Position numbers and translations under genes: made by a program
The notes under the pieces: model-generated
Seen by the model: the letters and a program-made list of their open reading frames with translations, nothing else
What the model was told of the DNA's origin: nothing
The model's database searches: none
Assembly: GCA_017382615.1 (NCBI GenBank)
Contig: JAFNZX010000187.1
Coordinates: 1 to 6,617, forward strand
Reading direction: 5' to 3'
DNA from: Clostridia bacterium
GTDB lineage: Bacteria; Bacillota; Clostridia; Oscillospirales; CAG-272
Length of the DNA: 6,617 bases
Part shown: piece after piece, positions 1 to 5,899 of the stretch
How the letters are laid out: every line of letters starts with the position of its first letter
Numbering within the stretch: the stretch's first letter is position 1

Positions 1-114
1 ACGGCGCTTGGTATATTTCGGCTCGCCCGCCGCTTCGGTAAGAAAGGGAAAAAGCTTGTCCCGCCGCGCGCCGACAGAAAATTCCAAGCGGCAAAGCTTT
101 TTATAATCCGACAT
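1..114 (-). CDS. partial unrecognised reading frame running off the left edge
   Basis: On the minus strand an ATG at 114-112 opens a stop-free frame that leaves the window at position 1, giving 38 codons. The product begins MSDYKKLCRLEFSVGARRDK and continues with a mixed, protein-like composition. The plus-strand reading of the same bases is very rich in Arg and Lys, as expected of a shadow. I do not recognise the family. No good Shine-Dalgarno lies before the ATG (only a GGGGCG-like run), and the start sits just 40 bases from the plus-strand nfnA GTG, too close for two normal divergent promoters. It may be a real divergent gene, the interior of a longer gene cut by a rearrangement, or noise near an assembly junction. 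Confidence 0.3.
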   Translation of the reverse strand, partial: MSDYKKLCRLEFSVGARRDKLFPFLTEAAGEPKYTKRR

Positions 115-153
115 ACGCCCCGCGGCAAGAAAAATACCGCGCAAAAAAAGGGC

Positions 154-927
154 GTGGCAAAGCGCGCAAGGGCGGGACAATTTATCATTCTGCGCGTGGA
201 TGAAGAGGGAGAGCGCATCCCCTTGACCGTTGCGGGGTATGACCGTGCGGCAGGCACCGTGCGCATCATTTTCCAAGCCGTGGGCGCATCCACCATGCAG
301 CTTGCTGCCAAGGCGCAGGGGGAATATATTGCGGATTTTGTCGGTCCTTTGGGCAAGCCTACCGAGGTTGAGGGCGTGGAGCGCGTCTGCGTGGTAGGCG
401 GCGGCGTGGGCTGTGCCATTGCGCTGCCCGTGGTGCAGGCTTTGCATGGGGAGGGCTGCTACGTGCACGCCATTGCAGGATTTCGAAACAAGGATCTTGT
501 GATCTTGGAGGACGAATTTGCCGCATCCTCGGATGCTTTGCAAATCGTGACCGACGACGGCTCTTACGGTGCACAAGGCAACGTGACCATGCCGCTCAAG
601 GCGCTTTTGGAGCGCGGCGAGCGCTTTGACCGCGTGATTGCCATTGGTCCATTGATCATGATGAAATTCGTGGTGGAAGCCGTGCGTCCGTACGGCATTC
701 CCGTGGTGGTTTCCATGAACCCCATCATGATTGACGGTACGGGCATGTGCGGCGGCTGCCGCTTGACCGTGGGTGGTAAGACCAAGTTTGCGTGCGTGGA
801 CGGTCCTGAGTTTGACGGCTACGCCGTGGATTTTGACGAGGCGATGTCCCGCGGTAATATGTACCGCGATTTTGAGGCGCATGCAAGGGAAACGGCATGC
901 AACCTGCTTGCAAAGGAGGTTGAGTGA
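154..927 (+). CDS. nfnA: NfnA: NADH-binding small subunit of ferredoxin:NADP+ oxidoreductase, N-terminus missing
   Basis: Small subunit of the cytoplasmic NfnAB (SudBA-like) flavin-based electron-bifurcating transhydrogenase, which couples NADH and reduced ferredoxin to reduction of two NADP+. From the GTG start the product is 257 aa. Visible are the FAD-barrel motif ERIPLTV (residues 20-26), a Rossmann NAD(H) motif VCVVGGGVGCAIALP (78-92), and the [2Fe-2S] signature with Asp194, Cys199, Cys202 and Cys214 (D-x4-C-x2-C-x11-C), the one-Asp, three-Cys set known for this subunit. Family members usually start about 25 residues earlier, with the first strands of the flavin barrel. Here homology begins abruptly at VAKRARAGQF. 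The frame stays open back to position 1 but has no ATG, GTG or TTG before 154, and its translation there is a basic, non-matching sequence. The GTG also lacks a properly spaced ribosome binding site. nfnB follows after one base. Family call is secure; the 5' end is not. Confidence 0.85.
   Translation: MAKRARAGQFIILRVDEEGERIPLTVAGYDRAAGTVRIIFQAVGASTMQLAAKAQGEYIADFVGPLGKPTEVEGVERVCVVGGGVGCAIALPVVQALHGEGCYVHAIAGFRNKDLVILEDEFAASSDALQIVTDDGSYGAQGNVTMPLKALLERGERFDRVIAIGPLIMMKFVVEAVRPYGIPVVVSMNPIMIDGTGMCGGCRLTVGGKTKFACVDGPEFDGYAVDFDEAMSRGNMYRDFEAHARETACNLLAKEVE
912..920 (+). promoter_or_regulatory. ribosome binding site of nfnB
   Basis: AAAGGAGGT lies inside the last codons of nfnA and ends 8 bases before the ATG at 929. 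It fixes the nfnB start at 929 rather than at the in-frame upstream GTG at 773, which lies deep within nfnA. Confidence 0.9.
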
Positions 928-928
928 T

Positions 929-2356
929 ATGGCAAAGGTCAACACTTCTCCCGTAAAAAATCCCATGCCCATGCAGGATCCCGTGCTGCGTGCACGCAAT
1001 TTTGACGAGGTGACGCTGGGGTATGACGAGCAGACAGCGCTTTCCGAGGCAATGCGCTGCCTGGGATGTAAAAACAGCCCCTGTGTTTCGGGCTGTCCCG
1101 TTGGGGTGGATATCCCCGCATTTATCTCCAAGGTCAAGGAAGGCGATTTTGAGGGCGCGTACGAGGTCATTTCGCGCCAATCCTCTCTGCCCGCTGTTTG
1201 CGGACGCGTTTGCCCACAGGAAACACAATGCGAGGCAAAATGCGTGCGCGGCATCAAGGGCGAGCCCGTCGGCATTGGTCGCCTTGAACGTTTTGTTGCC
1301 GATTGGCATAATACTTACAATCAGAGCGAGGTGACAAAGCCGCAGCCGAACGGACACCGCGTCGCGGTGGTGGGCTCGGGTCCTGCGGGACTTGCTTGTG
1401 CGGGGGATCTTGCAAAGCTGGGCTATGAGGTGACCGTGTTTGAGGCGTTGCACGTGGCGGGCGGCGTACTGATGTACGGCATTCCCGAATTCCGTTTGCC
1501 CAAGAAAATCGTGCAAAGGGAAGTGGAAACGCTGCGCGCGCTGGGTGTCAGGATTGAAACCAACGTTGTCGTGGGCAGAACCATGGACGTTTCTGATCTG
1601 TTTGACGATGGCTTTGAAGCGGTCTTTATCGGATCGGGCGCAGGCTTGCCGAGCTTTATGGGCATTCCAGGTGAATCGCTTAAGGGCGTTTACAGCGCAA
1701 ACGAATATCTGACCCGCAGCAATCTCATGAAAGCATACAGAGCTGACAGCACTACGCCCATCCTGCGCGCGCGTCGCGTGGCGGTGGTTGGCGGTGGCAA
1801 CGTTGCCATGGATGCGGCACGCACCGCGCTGCGCTTGGGTGCTGAGAAGGTGTATATCGTTTACCGTCGTTCTATGGAGGAGCTGCCCTCGCGTCGCGAG
1901 GAGGTGGAGCACGCCATGGAAGAGGGCGTGGAGTTTTTGCTTTTGCAAAGTCCCACCAAGATCCACGGCTACGTCAATCCCGAAGATCCCCGCGACCCGC
2001 ACAACGGATTTGTGGACGGCATGACGTGCATCCGCATGGAGCTGGGTGAGCCTGACGAACACGGCAGACGAAAGCCCCTGCCCATCCCCGACTCGGAGTA
2101 CCGCCTTGACGTGGATTGCGTGATCATGGCGATCGGTACTACGCCTAACCCTTTACTGACCTCAACGACAAAGGGGCTTGAAACCAACAAACGCGGCTGT
2201 ATTATCACAGAGGAGAGCACGGGCCACACCACGCTTTCGGGCGTATGGGCGGGCGGCGATGCCGTTACGGGTGCTGCCACCGTCATTCTTGCAATGGGGG
2301 CAGGAAAACTTGCTGCAAAATCCATTGACGAGAGTATTCGTGGCGAAAAATTGTAA
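929..2356 (+). CDS. nfnB: NfnB: bifurcating large subunit (GltD/GltA-like flavoprotein)
   Basis: Large subunit of NfnAB, 475 aa. It carries the bifurcating FAD, the NADP(H) site and two [4Fe-4S] clusters. Residues 1-130 form the ferredoxin-like N-domain with Cys44, Cys47, Cys52 and Cys56 in CLGCKNSPCVSGCP, and Cys91, Cys95, Cys101 and Cys105. Glu120 in GRLERF falls where the related dihydropyrimidine dehydrogenase uses a Gln as a non-cysteine cluster ligand, so it is a likely ligand here (inference). A FAD dinucleotide-binding motif VAVVGSGPAG is at 145-154, the NADPH Rossmann motif VAVVGGGNVAMDAA at 284-297 with YRRS at 312-315, and a C-terminal FAD motif GVWAGGDAVTGA at 438-449. Automatic annotation often calls such proteins glutamate synthase small subunit or homotetrameric glutamate synthase. 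The nfnA gene one base upstream, and the absence of a large glutamate synthase subunit in the window, favour NfnB. The start is set by AAAGGAGGT 8 bases upstream. No clear terminator follows; the next promoter begins about 40 bases on. Confidence 0.9.
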   Translation: MAKVNTSPVKNPMPMQDPVLRARNFDEVTLGYDEQTALSEAMRCLGCKNSPCVSGCPVGVDIPAFISKVKEGDFEGAYEVISRQSSLPAVCGRVCPQETQCEAKCVRGIKGEPVGIGRLERFVADWHNTYNQSEVTKPQPNGHRVAVVGSGPAGLACAGDLAKLGYEVTVFEALHVAGGVLMYGIPEFRLPKKIVQREVETLRALGVRIETNVVVGRTMDVSDLFDDGFEAVFIGSGAGLPSFMGIPGESLKGVYSANEYLTRSNLMKAYRADSTTPILRARRVAVVGGGNVAMDAARTALRLGAEKVYIVYRRSMEELPSRREEVEHAMEEGVEFLLLQSPTKIHGYVNPEDPRDPHNGFVDGMTCIRMELGEPDEHGRRKPLPIPDSEYRLDVDCVIMAIGTTPNPLLTSTTKGLETNKRGCIITEESTGHTTLSGVWAGGDAVTGAATVILAMGAGKLAAKSIDESIRGEKL

Positions 2357-2360
2357 AAAT

Positions 2361-2410
2361 TTGCAAGAAAAATAAAAAAAGTTGCAAAAACCTATTGCAT
2401 TCTGTTGCAT
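2361..2410 (+). repeat. four TTGCAA/TTGCAT repeats before gdhA
   Basis: TTGCAW hexamers start at 2361, 2382, 2395 and 2405. TTGCAA is its own reverse complement, and the copies at 2361 and 2382 can be read as an inverted pair around an A-rich loop. The copy at 2395 is the proposed -35 box of gdhA. The others could bind a regulator or reflect base composition; no function is shown. Confidence 0.4.
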
Positions 2411-2423
2411 GCTGGTGTATAAT
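2395..2423 (+). promoter_or_regulatory. gdhA promoter
   Basis: A -35 box TTGCAT (2395-2400) and a perfect -10 box TATAAT (2418-2423) are separated by exactly 17 bp. Transcription would start near 2430, leaving a leader of about 40 nt. The 12 bases GGTGTATAATAT around the -10 recur exactly in the promoter of the downstream regulator gene. Confidence 0.8.
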
Positions 2424-2456
2424 ATTCCCATATTATTTTTGTAGAAACCCATCTGT

Positions 2457-2463
2457 AAAGGAG
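2457..2463 (+). promoter_or_regulatory. ribosome binding site of gdhA
   Basis: AAAGGAG ends 8 bases before the ATG at 2472, an ideal Shine-Dalgarno that fixes the start and fits strong expression. Confidence 0.9.
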
Positions 2464-2471
2464 ATTTTACC

Positions 2472-3815
2472 ATGTCTTACGTTGACGAGATTATTGACAA
2501 AGTAATTGCACAAAACCCCGGTGAGCCCGAGTTCCATCAGACTGTCAAGGAAGTGCTTGACTCTCTGCGCCCCGTGGTTGAGGCAAACGAAGCCAAATAC
2601 CGCAGAGAAGCGCTGCTTGAGCGCATGGTCATTCCGGAGCGTATCATTATGTTCCGCGTACCGTGGGTAGACGATAAGGGTCAGGCGCAGGTCAACACCG
2701 GCTATCGCGTACAGTTCAACGGCGCGATCGGTCCTTACAAGGGCGGTCTGCGTTTCCATCCTTCCGTAAACCTTTCCATTATCAAGTTCTTGGGCTTTGA
2801 GCAGACCTTCAAGAACTCTCTGACCGGCCTGCCTATGGGCGGCGGTAAGGGCGGCTCTGACTTTGACCCCAGAGGCAAGAGCGACCGCGAGATCATGGCA
2901 TTCTGCCAGAGCTTTATGTCTGAGCTGTTCCGTCACGTAGGTCCTGATACCGACGTTCCCGCAGGTGACATCGGCGTTGGCGCACGTGAGGTTGGCTATC
3001 TGTACGGTCAGTACAAGAGACTGGTCAATCGCTATGAGGGCGTGCTGACCGGTAAGGGTCGCGCATACGGCGGTTCTCTCATCCGTCCCGAGGCTACGGG
3101 CTATGGTGCGGTTTACTACACCGTGGAAATGCTTAACTATCTGGGCGAGGATATCAAGGGCAAGACCTTTGCTGTTTCCGGCTTTGGTAACGTGGCTTGG
3201 GGTACTGTCAAGAAGGTCACCGAGCTTGGCGGTAAGGTCGTCACCATTTCCGGTCCCGACGGCTACGTATATGATCCCGACGGTATTTGCACCGAGGAAA
3301 AGATCAATTATATGCTTGAAATGCGCGCATCCGGCAGAGATAAGGTGCAGGACTATGCTGATAAGTTCGGCGTACAGTTCTTCGCAGGCAAGCGTCCTTG
3401 GGAGCAGAAGGTGGATATCGTCATGCCTTGCGCAACGCAGAATGAGGTTAACCTGGACAATGCAAAGGATATCGTTGCAAACGGTGTCAAGTATTACGTT
3501 GAGGTTTCCAACATGCCCACTACCGCGGAGGCGTTTGAATACCTCAAGGAGAATGGCGTTATCGTTGCTCCCTCCAAGGCAGTCAATGCAGGCGGCGTAG
3601 CGGTTTCGGGTCTGGAAATGAGCCAGAACTCCATGCGCTACTCCTGGACGGCTGAAGAGGTTGACGCTAAGCTGCATCAGATCATGTCCGATATTTTCAA
3701 TAACTCCGTTGCCGCTGCCAAGAAGTACGGCATGGAGGGTGACCTGGTTGCAGGTGCAAACATCGCGGGCTTTGAAAAGGTCGCAGATGCTATGCTGGCA
3801 CAGGGTATTGTCTAA
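2472..3815 (+). CDS. gdhA: glutamate dehydrogenase, hexameric clostridial type, probably NAD+-dependent
   Basis: Interconverts glutamate and 2-oxoglutarate plus ammonium in the cytoplasm. The product is 447 aa, full length for the hexameric bacterial family. The substrate domain shows GPYKGGLRFHPSVN (88-101, Lys90), Lys114 in FKNSL, catalytic Lys126 in PMGGGKGGSDF, and Asp166 in PAGDIGVGAREVGY; these match Lys89, Lys113, Lys125 and Asp165 of C. symbiosum GDH with an offset of one. The Rossmann fold carries SGFGNVAWG (236-244) followed by SGPDGYVYDPDG (260-271). Phe238, Pro262 and Asp263, positions known to govern coenzyme choice in the C. symbiosum NAD+ enzyme, are all present in the NAD+ form, so NAD(H) use is predicted by inference. 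The C-terminal part GGVAVSGLEMSQNS (374-387) and AGANIAGFEKVADAM is typical. The codons appear biased toward those of highly expressed genes (GGT, CGT, AAG, GTT, CTG). It is flanked by its own promoter and terminator, so it is probably monocistronic. Confidence 0.97.
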   Translation: MSYVDEIIDKVIAQNPGEPEFHQTVKEVLDSLRPVVEANEAKYRREALLERMVIPERIIMFRVPWVDDKGQAQVNTGYRVQFNGAIGPYKGGLRFHPSVNLSIIKFLGFEQTFKNSLTGLPMGGGKGGSDFDPRGKSDREIMAFCQSFMSELFRHVGPDTDVPAGDIGVGAREVGYLYGQYKRLVNRYEGVLTGKGRAYGGSLIRPEATGYGAVYYTVEMLNYLGEDIKGKTFAVSGFGNVAWGTVKKVTELGGKVVTISGPDGYVYDPDGICTEEKINYMLEMRASGRDKVQDYADKFGVQFFAGKRPWEQKVDIVMPCATQNEVNLDNAKDIVANGVKYYVEVSNMPTTAEAFEYLKENGVIVAPSKAVNAGGVAVSGLEMSQNSMRYSWTAEEVDAKLHQIMSDIFNNSVAAAKKYGMEGDLVAGANIAGFEKVADAMLAQGIV

Positions 3816-3840
3816 AATACATAGAAATAAAAAGCAGAGC

Positions 3841-3878
3841 AAGCACCGCCAAGGAGTCGATCTTTGGCGGTGCTTTTT
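3841..3878 (+). terminator. intrinsic terminator of gdhA
   Basis: A perfect 12-bp stem, AAGCACCGCCAA (3841-3852) with TTGGCGGTGCTT (3864-3875), closes an 11-nt loop and runs into a T tract ending at 3878. It lies 25 bases after the gdhA stop codon. Confidence 0.93.
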
Positions 3879-3928
3879 GGCATTTGAAAATAACAACTGT
3901 CGGTTGACTTATGTGGCGTACCGATATC

Positions 3929-3957
3929 TTGCAAGAATTGCAATTAGGGTGTATAAT
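3929..3957 (+). promoter_or_regulatory. promoter of the XRE-family regulator gene
   Basis: TTGCAA (3929-3934) and TATAAT (3952-3957) are 17 bp apart. A second TTGCAA sits in the spacer at 3938-3943, within an ATTGCAAT palindrome (3937-3944). The predicted transcript starts near 3964, with a leader of about 43 nt. The layout closely copies the gdhA promoter. Confidence 0.78.
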
Positions 3958-3994
3958 ATGCTCAGAAGCACCGGTGATTCAATTTGTTCAAATC

Positions 3995-3999
3995 GAGGT
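3995..3999 (+). promoter_or_regulatory. ribosome binding site selecting the ATG at 4007
   Basis: GAGGT ends 7 bases before the ATG at 4007. The frame is open upstream to 3911, but that segment contains the promoter and does not resemble protein, so 4007 is the start. Confidence 0.8.
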
Positions 4000-4006
4000 A
4001 TACGAT

Positions 4007-5122
4007 ATGCAACTTTATATTGGCGAAAATATCAAACGCCTTAGAAAGCAAAAAGGCATTACACAGGAGACGCTTGCAGAGCGTCTGCTTGTTTCGACAC
4101 AGGCAGTTTCCAAATGGGAGAGGAATGAATCCTTGCCCGATATTGGCATGATTTTACCCTTGGCGTCTTATTTCGGCGTATCTGCAGACGAATTGCTTGG
4201 ACTGGATGCTGCCAAAACCGAGGAAAAAATTCAGCAATTTTTGGATGAAGCGGGTCGTCTGGCTGCACTCGGAAAGGAATTCGAAAGGTTTTCATTGATC
4301 ACGCAAGCATACAACGAATATCCGAATGATTGGAGGATTGTTGAGCTGTATATGTGGCAGCTGAATTACGATCCCAATTATCGCGAAGAGCCTTACGGCA
4401 ACCAAGTGCACAAGGAGGAATTATACCGTTTGTGCGAGCGAGTGCTGGACGAATGTACCGTTGACAGCGTGAGATATTCCGCGCTTTCCATCCTGGGAGG
4501 CTTGTATATACTGGACGATCAGTTTGAAAAAGCAATCGAGACGGCGAAACGTTTCCCACATTTGCTCCATACGCAAGAAAAGGAACTACAAGGATGTTAC
4601 GCCAAGGGAACAGCGGAATGGTGGACGTATACCCGAGCCGGGTTAGCGGAGTTTGCGGAGTATCTAATGGTGGATATCCGCAATATGGCGTTGGAAGTGG
4701 AAGACCCGCACGAATCTATCCGCATTTTGAAAAAGGCGATCGCATTGATTGAGCTTGTGTTTGATGATAAAGACTTCTGCTTCTGGAATTATCATTTGGC
4801 TGAGCTGCATATCTGGATCGCGCATCGATACGTTCGCGTAAATGCTCTGCATGCCGCGTTTGAAAGCTTTGAAAATGGCTTGTCGTACGCTAAGGCGTAC
4901 GACGATCTTGCGAAAACCGTTACGCATACGTCCTTTCTTGTTCGCGGAAACGTATTTGATGCGGGCAAGATCAATTCCGGAACGGAAGACAACGAAGTGG
5001 CGCGAGAGCTCGGATATCTTATGGAGAGCGATTCGTATCGGGAATTGAAGGATACGCCGCAAATGCAGGAACTCATTGCAAAATATCAACCGTTTGCAGG
5101 TAAGAAAAAGGCTCTCTCATGA
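4007..5122 (+). CDS. XRE-family DNA-binding regulator with long TPR-like C-terminal region
   Basis: A 371-aa cytoplasmic protein. Residues 1-66 are a classic Cro/C1 (XRE) helix-turn-helix: IGENIKRLRKQKGITQ leads into helix 2 (ETLAERLL) and the recognition helix TQAVSKWERN (31-40), then the conserved LPDIGMILPLASYFGVSADELLG. Residues about 70-360 are helical and rich in aromatic and acidic residues. Stretches such as 137-186 and 235-300 look like degenerate TPR helix pairs, as in many Bacillota XRE regulators whose C-terminal half binds a peptide or partner. The end (YRELKDTPQMQELIAKY) matches the terminal motif common in this group. There are no membrane segments. It is a single-gene unit with its own promoter and terminator, more AT-rich in codon choice than gdhA. 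The target genes and signal are unknown. It may regulate itself; the TTGCAA palindromes near its promoter are one possible site, but nothing shows this. Confidence 0.88.
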   Translation: MQLYIGENIKRLRKQKGITQETLAERLLVSTQAVSKWERNESLPDIGMILPLASYFGVSADELLGLDAAKTEEKIQQFLDEAGRLAALGKEFERFSLITQAYNEYPNDWRIVELYMWQLNYDPNYREEPYGNQVHKEELYRLCERVLDECTVDSVRYSALSILGGLYILDDQFEKAIETAKRFPHLLHTQEKELQGCYAKGTAEWWTYTRAGLAEFAEYLMVDIRNMALEVEDPHESIRILKKAIALIELVFDDKDFCFWNYHLAELHIWIAHRYVRVNALHAAFESFENGLSYAKAYDDLAKTVTHTSFLVRGNVFDAGKINSGTEDNEVARELGYLMESDSYRELKDTPQMQELIAKYQPFAGKKKALS

Positions 5123-5127
5123 CCGTT

Positions 5128-5153
5128 TGCCCCGCTTAATGCGGGGCATTTTT
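5128..5153 (+). terminator. intrinsic terminator of the XRE gene
   Basis: The 8-bp GC-rich stem TGCCCCGC/GCGGGGCA closes a 5-nt TTAAT loop and is followed by TTTTT. It begins 6 bases after the stop codon. Confidence 0.95.
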
Positions 5154-5177
5154 GCGAATTTTGAAAAAAGTTTTCTG

Positions 5178-5210
5178 ATTGTATTGCAATTTGCTATACA
5201 ATATGGTATA
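5178..5210 (+). promoter_or_regulatory. candidate toxin-antitoxin operator (overlapping inverted repeats)
   Basis: Two inverted repeats overlap the promoter. ATTGTAT (5178-5184) pairs with ATACAAT (5196-5202) across 11 bases, centred on the palindrome ATTGCAAT (5183-5190) that contains the -35 box. TATAC (5195-5199) pairs with GTATA (5206-5210) across 6 bases and covers part of the -10. RelB/DinJ antitoxins have ribbon-helix-helix domains and typically repress their own operon at such palindromes, so these are good operator candidates. Binding is inferred. Confidence 0.55.
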
Positions 5211-5212
5211 CT
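5184..5212 (+). promoter_or_regulatory. toxin-antitoxin operon promoter
   Basis: TTGCAA (5184-5189) and TATACT (5207-5212) have a 17-bp spacer. TG at 5204-5205 makes an extended -10 (TGGTATACT). Transcription would begin near 5219, giving a leader shorter than 20 nt. Confidence 0.75.
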
Positions 5213-5220
5213 AATGACAG

Positions 5221-5229
5221 AAAGGTGGT
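5221..5229 (+). promoter_or_regulatory. ribosome binding site of the antitoxin
   Basis: AAAGGTGGT ends 7 bases before the ATG at 5237, favouring that start over the in-frame GTG codons at 5225 and 5228, which lie within the site itself, and over the ATG at 5243. Confidence 0.8.
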
Positions 5230-5236
5230 GTATATC

Positions 5237-5533
5237 ATGGCGATGAAAACCGCAAACGTAACCGCACGCGTCCATCCTGAAATCAAACAGCAGGCAGAAG
5301 AGGTACTGGAACAGCTCGGCATTCCCGTATCTGTATTGATTGACTCTCTTTATCGACAAATCATTATGACGCAGAGCATTCCGTATTCTTTTTCGATTCC
5401 CACTTTGCAGACTCGTGATACGATGACGGACGCGCAATTTCACGCAATGATGGCAAAAGGGCTCACCGACGCCAAAGCAGGTCACGGCATTTCGGTTGAG
5501 GATGCTTTTGCAGAGATTAATGAGAATATTTGA
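5237..5533 (+). CDS. RelB/DinJ-family type II antitoxin
   Basis: A 98-aa antitoxin that should bind and neutralise the toxin encoded immediately downstream and repress the operon. The N-terminal part has the ribbon-helix-helix pattern of RelB/DinJ: a beta strand TANVTARV (residues 5-12), then HPEIKQQAEEVLEQLGIPVS and a second helix ending in LYRQIIMTQSIPYSF, a family hallmark. The C-terminal part (about 60-98, with TMTDAQFHAMMAKGLTDAKAGHG and SVEDAFAEI) is the expected flexible toxin-binding tail, like the EAG-x-G-x-S-x-E-E endings of related antitoxins. The start at 5237 is set by AAAGGTGGT. The gene is first in a two-gene operon and ends two bases before the toxin ATG. It sits between a terminator and a decayed hydrolase gene, a typical accessory location. 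Confidence 0.88.
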   Translation: MAMKTANVTARVHPEIKQQAEEVLEQLGIPVSVLIDSLYRQIIMTQSIPYSFSIPTLQTRDTMTDAQFHAMMAKGLTDAKAGHGISVEDAFAEINENI

Positions 5534-5535
5534 CA

Positions 5536-5868
5536 ATGATGTATCAAGTAAAATTGACAAACAATGCGATTGTCTGCTTAAAAGATGCCATTGGATATAT
5601 TTCTAAAGTGTTGCTTGAACCCAAGATCGCGCAATGCTGGTCCGACCGTATCAAAAAAGAAATTTTGTCGCTTGATCACATGCCGCTTCGTTATCCCCTT
5701 GTGGATGAAGAGCCGTGGAGAACGGAAGGTATCAGGAAAATGATGACGGTTGAGAGTTTTATCGTTTATTATTGGGTGGATCGAGATACGGCAACCGTTT
5801 GGATTACTGCTGTCGTATATGGGAAAAGAGATCAAATTTCGGTTCTTCGAAATATGCCAAAGGAATAG
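5536..5868 (+). CDS. RelE/ParE-superfamily toxin
   Basis: A 110-aa toxin partner of the preceding antitoxin. Conserved features are the beta strand MYQVKLTNNA, a long helical hairpin (about 12-47), RYPLVDEEPWR (52-62), GIRKM (65-69), the strand pair FIVYYWVD (75-82) and TVWITAVVYGKRD (87-99). This is the canonical order in RelE/ParE toxins of the kind found beside RelB/DinJ in Bacillota. Family knowledge allows either ribosome-dependent mRNA cleavage (RelE) or gyrase inhibition (ParE); the sequence does not decide between them. There are two adjacent ATGs (5536 and 5539) and a TTG at 5530 overlapping the antitoxin stop. No strong Shine-Dalgarno is visible, so translation is probably coupled to the antitoxin. 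The length is full, with no sign of decay. Confidence 0.87.
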   Translation: MMYQVKLTNNAIVCLKDAIGYISKVLLEPKIAQCWSDRIKKEILSLDHMPLRYPLVDEEPWRTEGIRKMMTVESFIVYYWVDRDTATVWITAVVYGKRDQISVLRNMPKE

Positions 5869-5887
5869 GATATAGCAAATTATTGCT

Positions 5888-5894
5888 GTGGAGG
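5888..5894 (+). promoter_or_regulatory. ribosome binding site of the hydrolase remnant
   Basis: GTGGAGG ends 5 bases before the ATG at 5900. It is a good site and shows that the 5' end of the remnant gene is preserved even though most of its body is gone. Confidence 0.65.
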
Positions 5895-5899
5895 CTGTT

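Noticed and set aside
773..928. Upstream extension of NfnB to the GTG at 773
   Set aside because: It would overlap the nfnA cysteine region in another frame. The strong AAAGGAGGT site places the start at 929.
725..2062. 445-codon minus-strand open frame
   Set aside because: It lies antisense to nfnA and nfnB, has low-complexity His/Arg/Ala-rich composition and no recognisable motif, and the plus strand has clear catalytic motifs. It is a codon-bias shadow.
2433..3896. 487-codon minus-strand open frame over all of gdhA
   Set aside because: It is antisense to a fully conserved glutamate dehydrogenase and runs through the gdhA promoter and terminator. Codon usage of a highly expressed gene often leaves the opposite strand open.
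3904..3909. TTGACT as the -35 box of the XRE promoter
   Set aside because: It is over 40 bp from the TATAAT at 3952, too far. TTGCAA at 3929 has the correct 17-bp spacing.
3911..4006. 32-residue N-terminal extension of the XRE protein
   Set aside because: This segment contains the promoter and ribosome binding site, and the helix-turn-helix family starts at the ATG at 4007.
5874..5887. Short inverted repeat AGCAA-N4-TTGCT between toxin and hydrolase remnant
   Set aside because: The arms are only 5 bp and AT-rich, with no T tract; too weak to call a terminator or operator.
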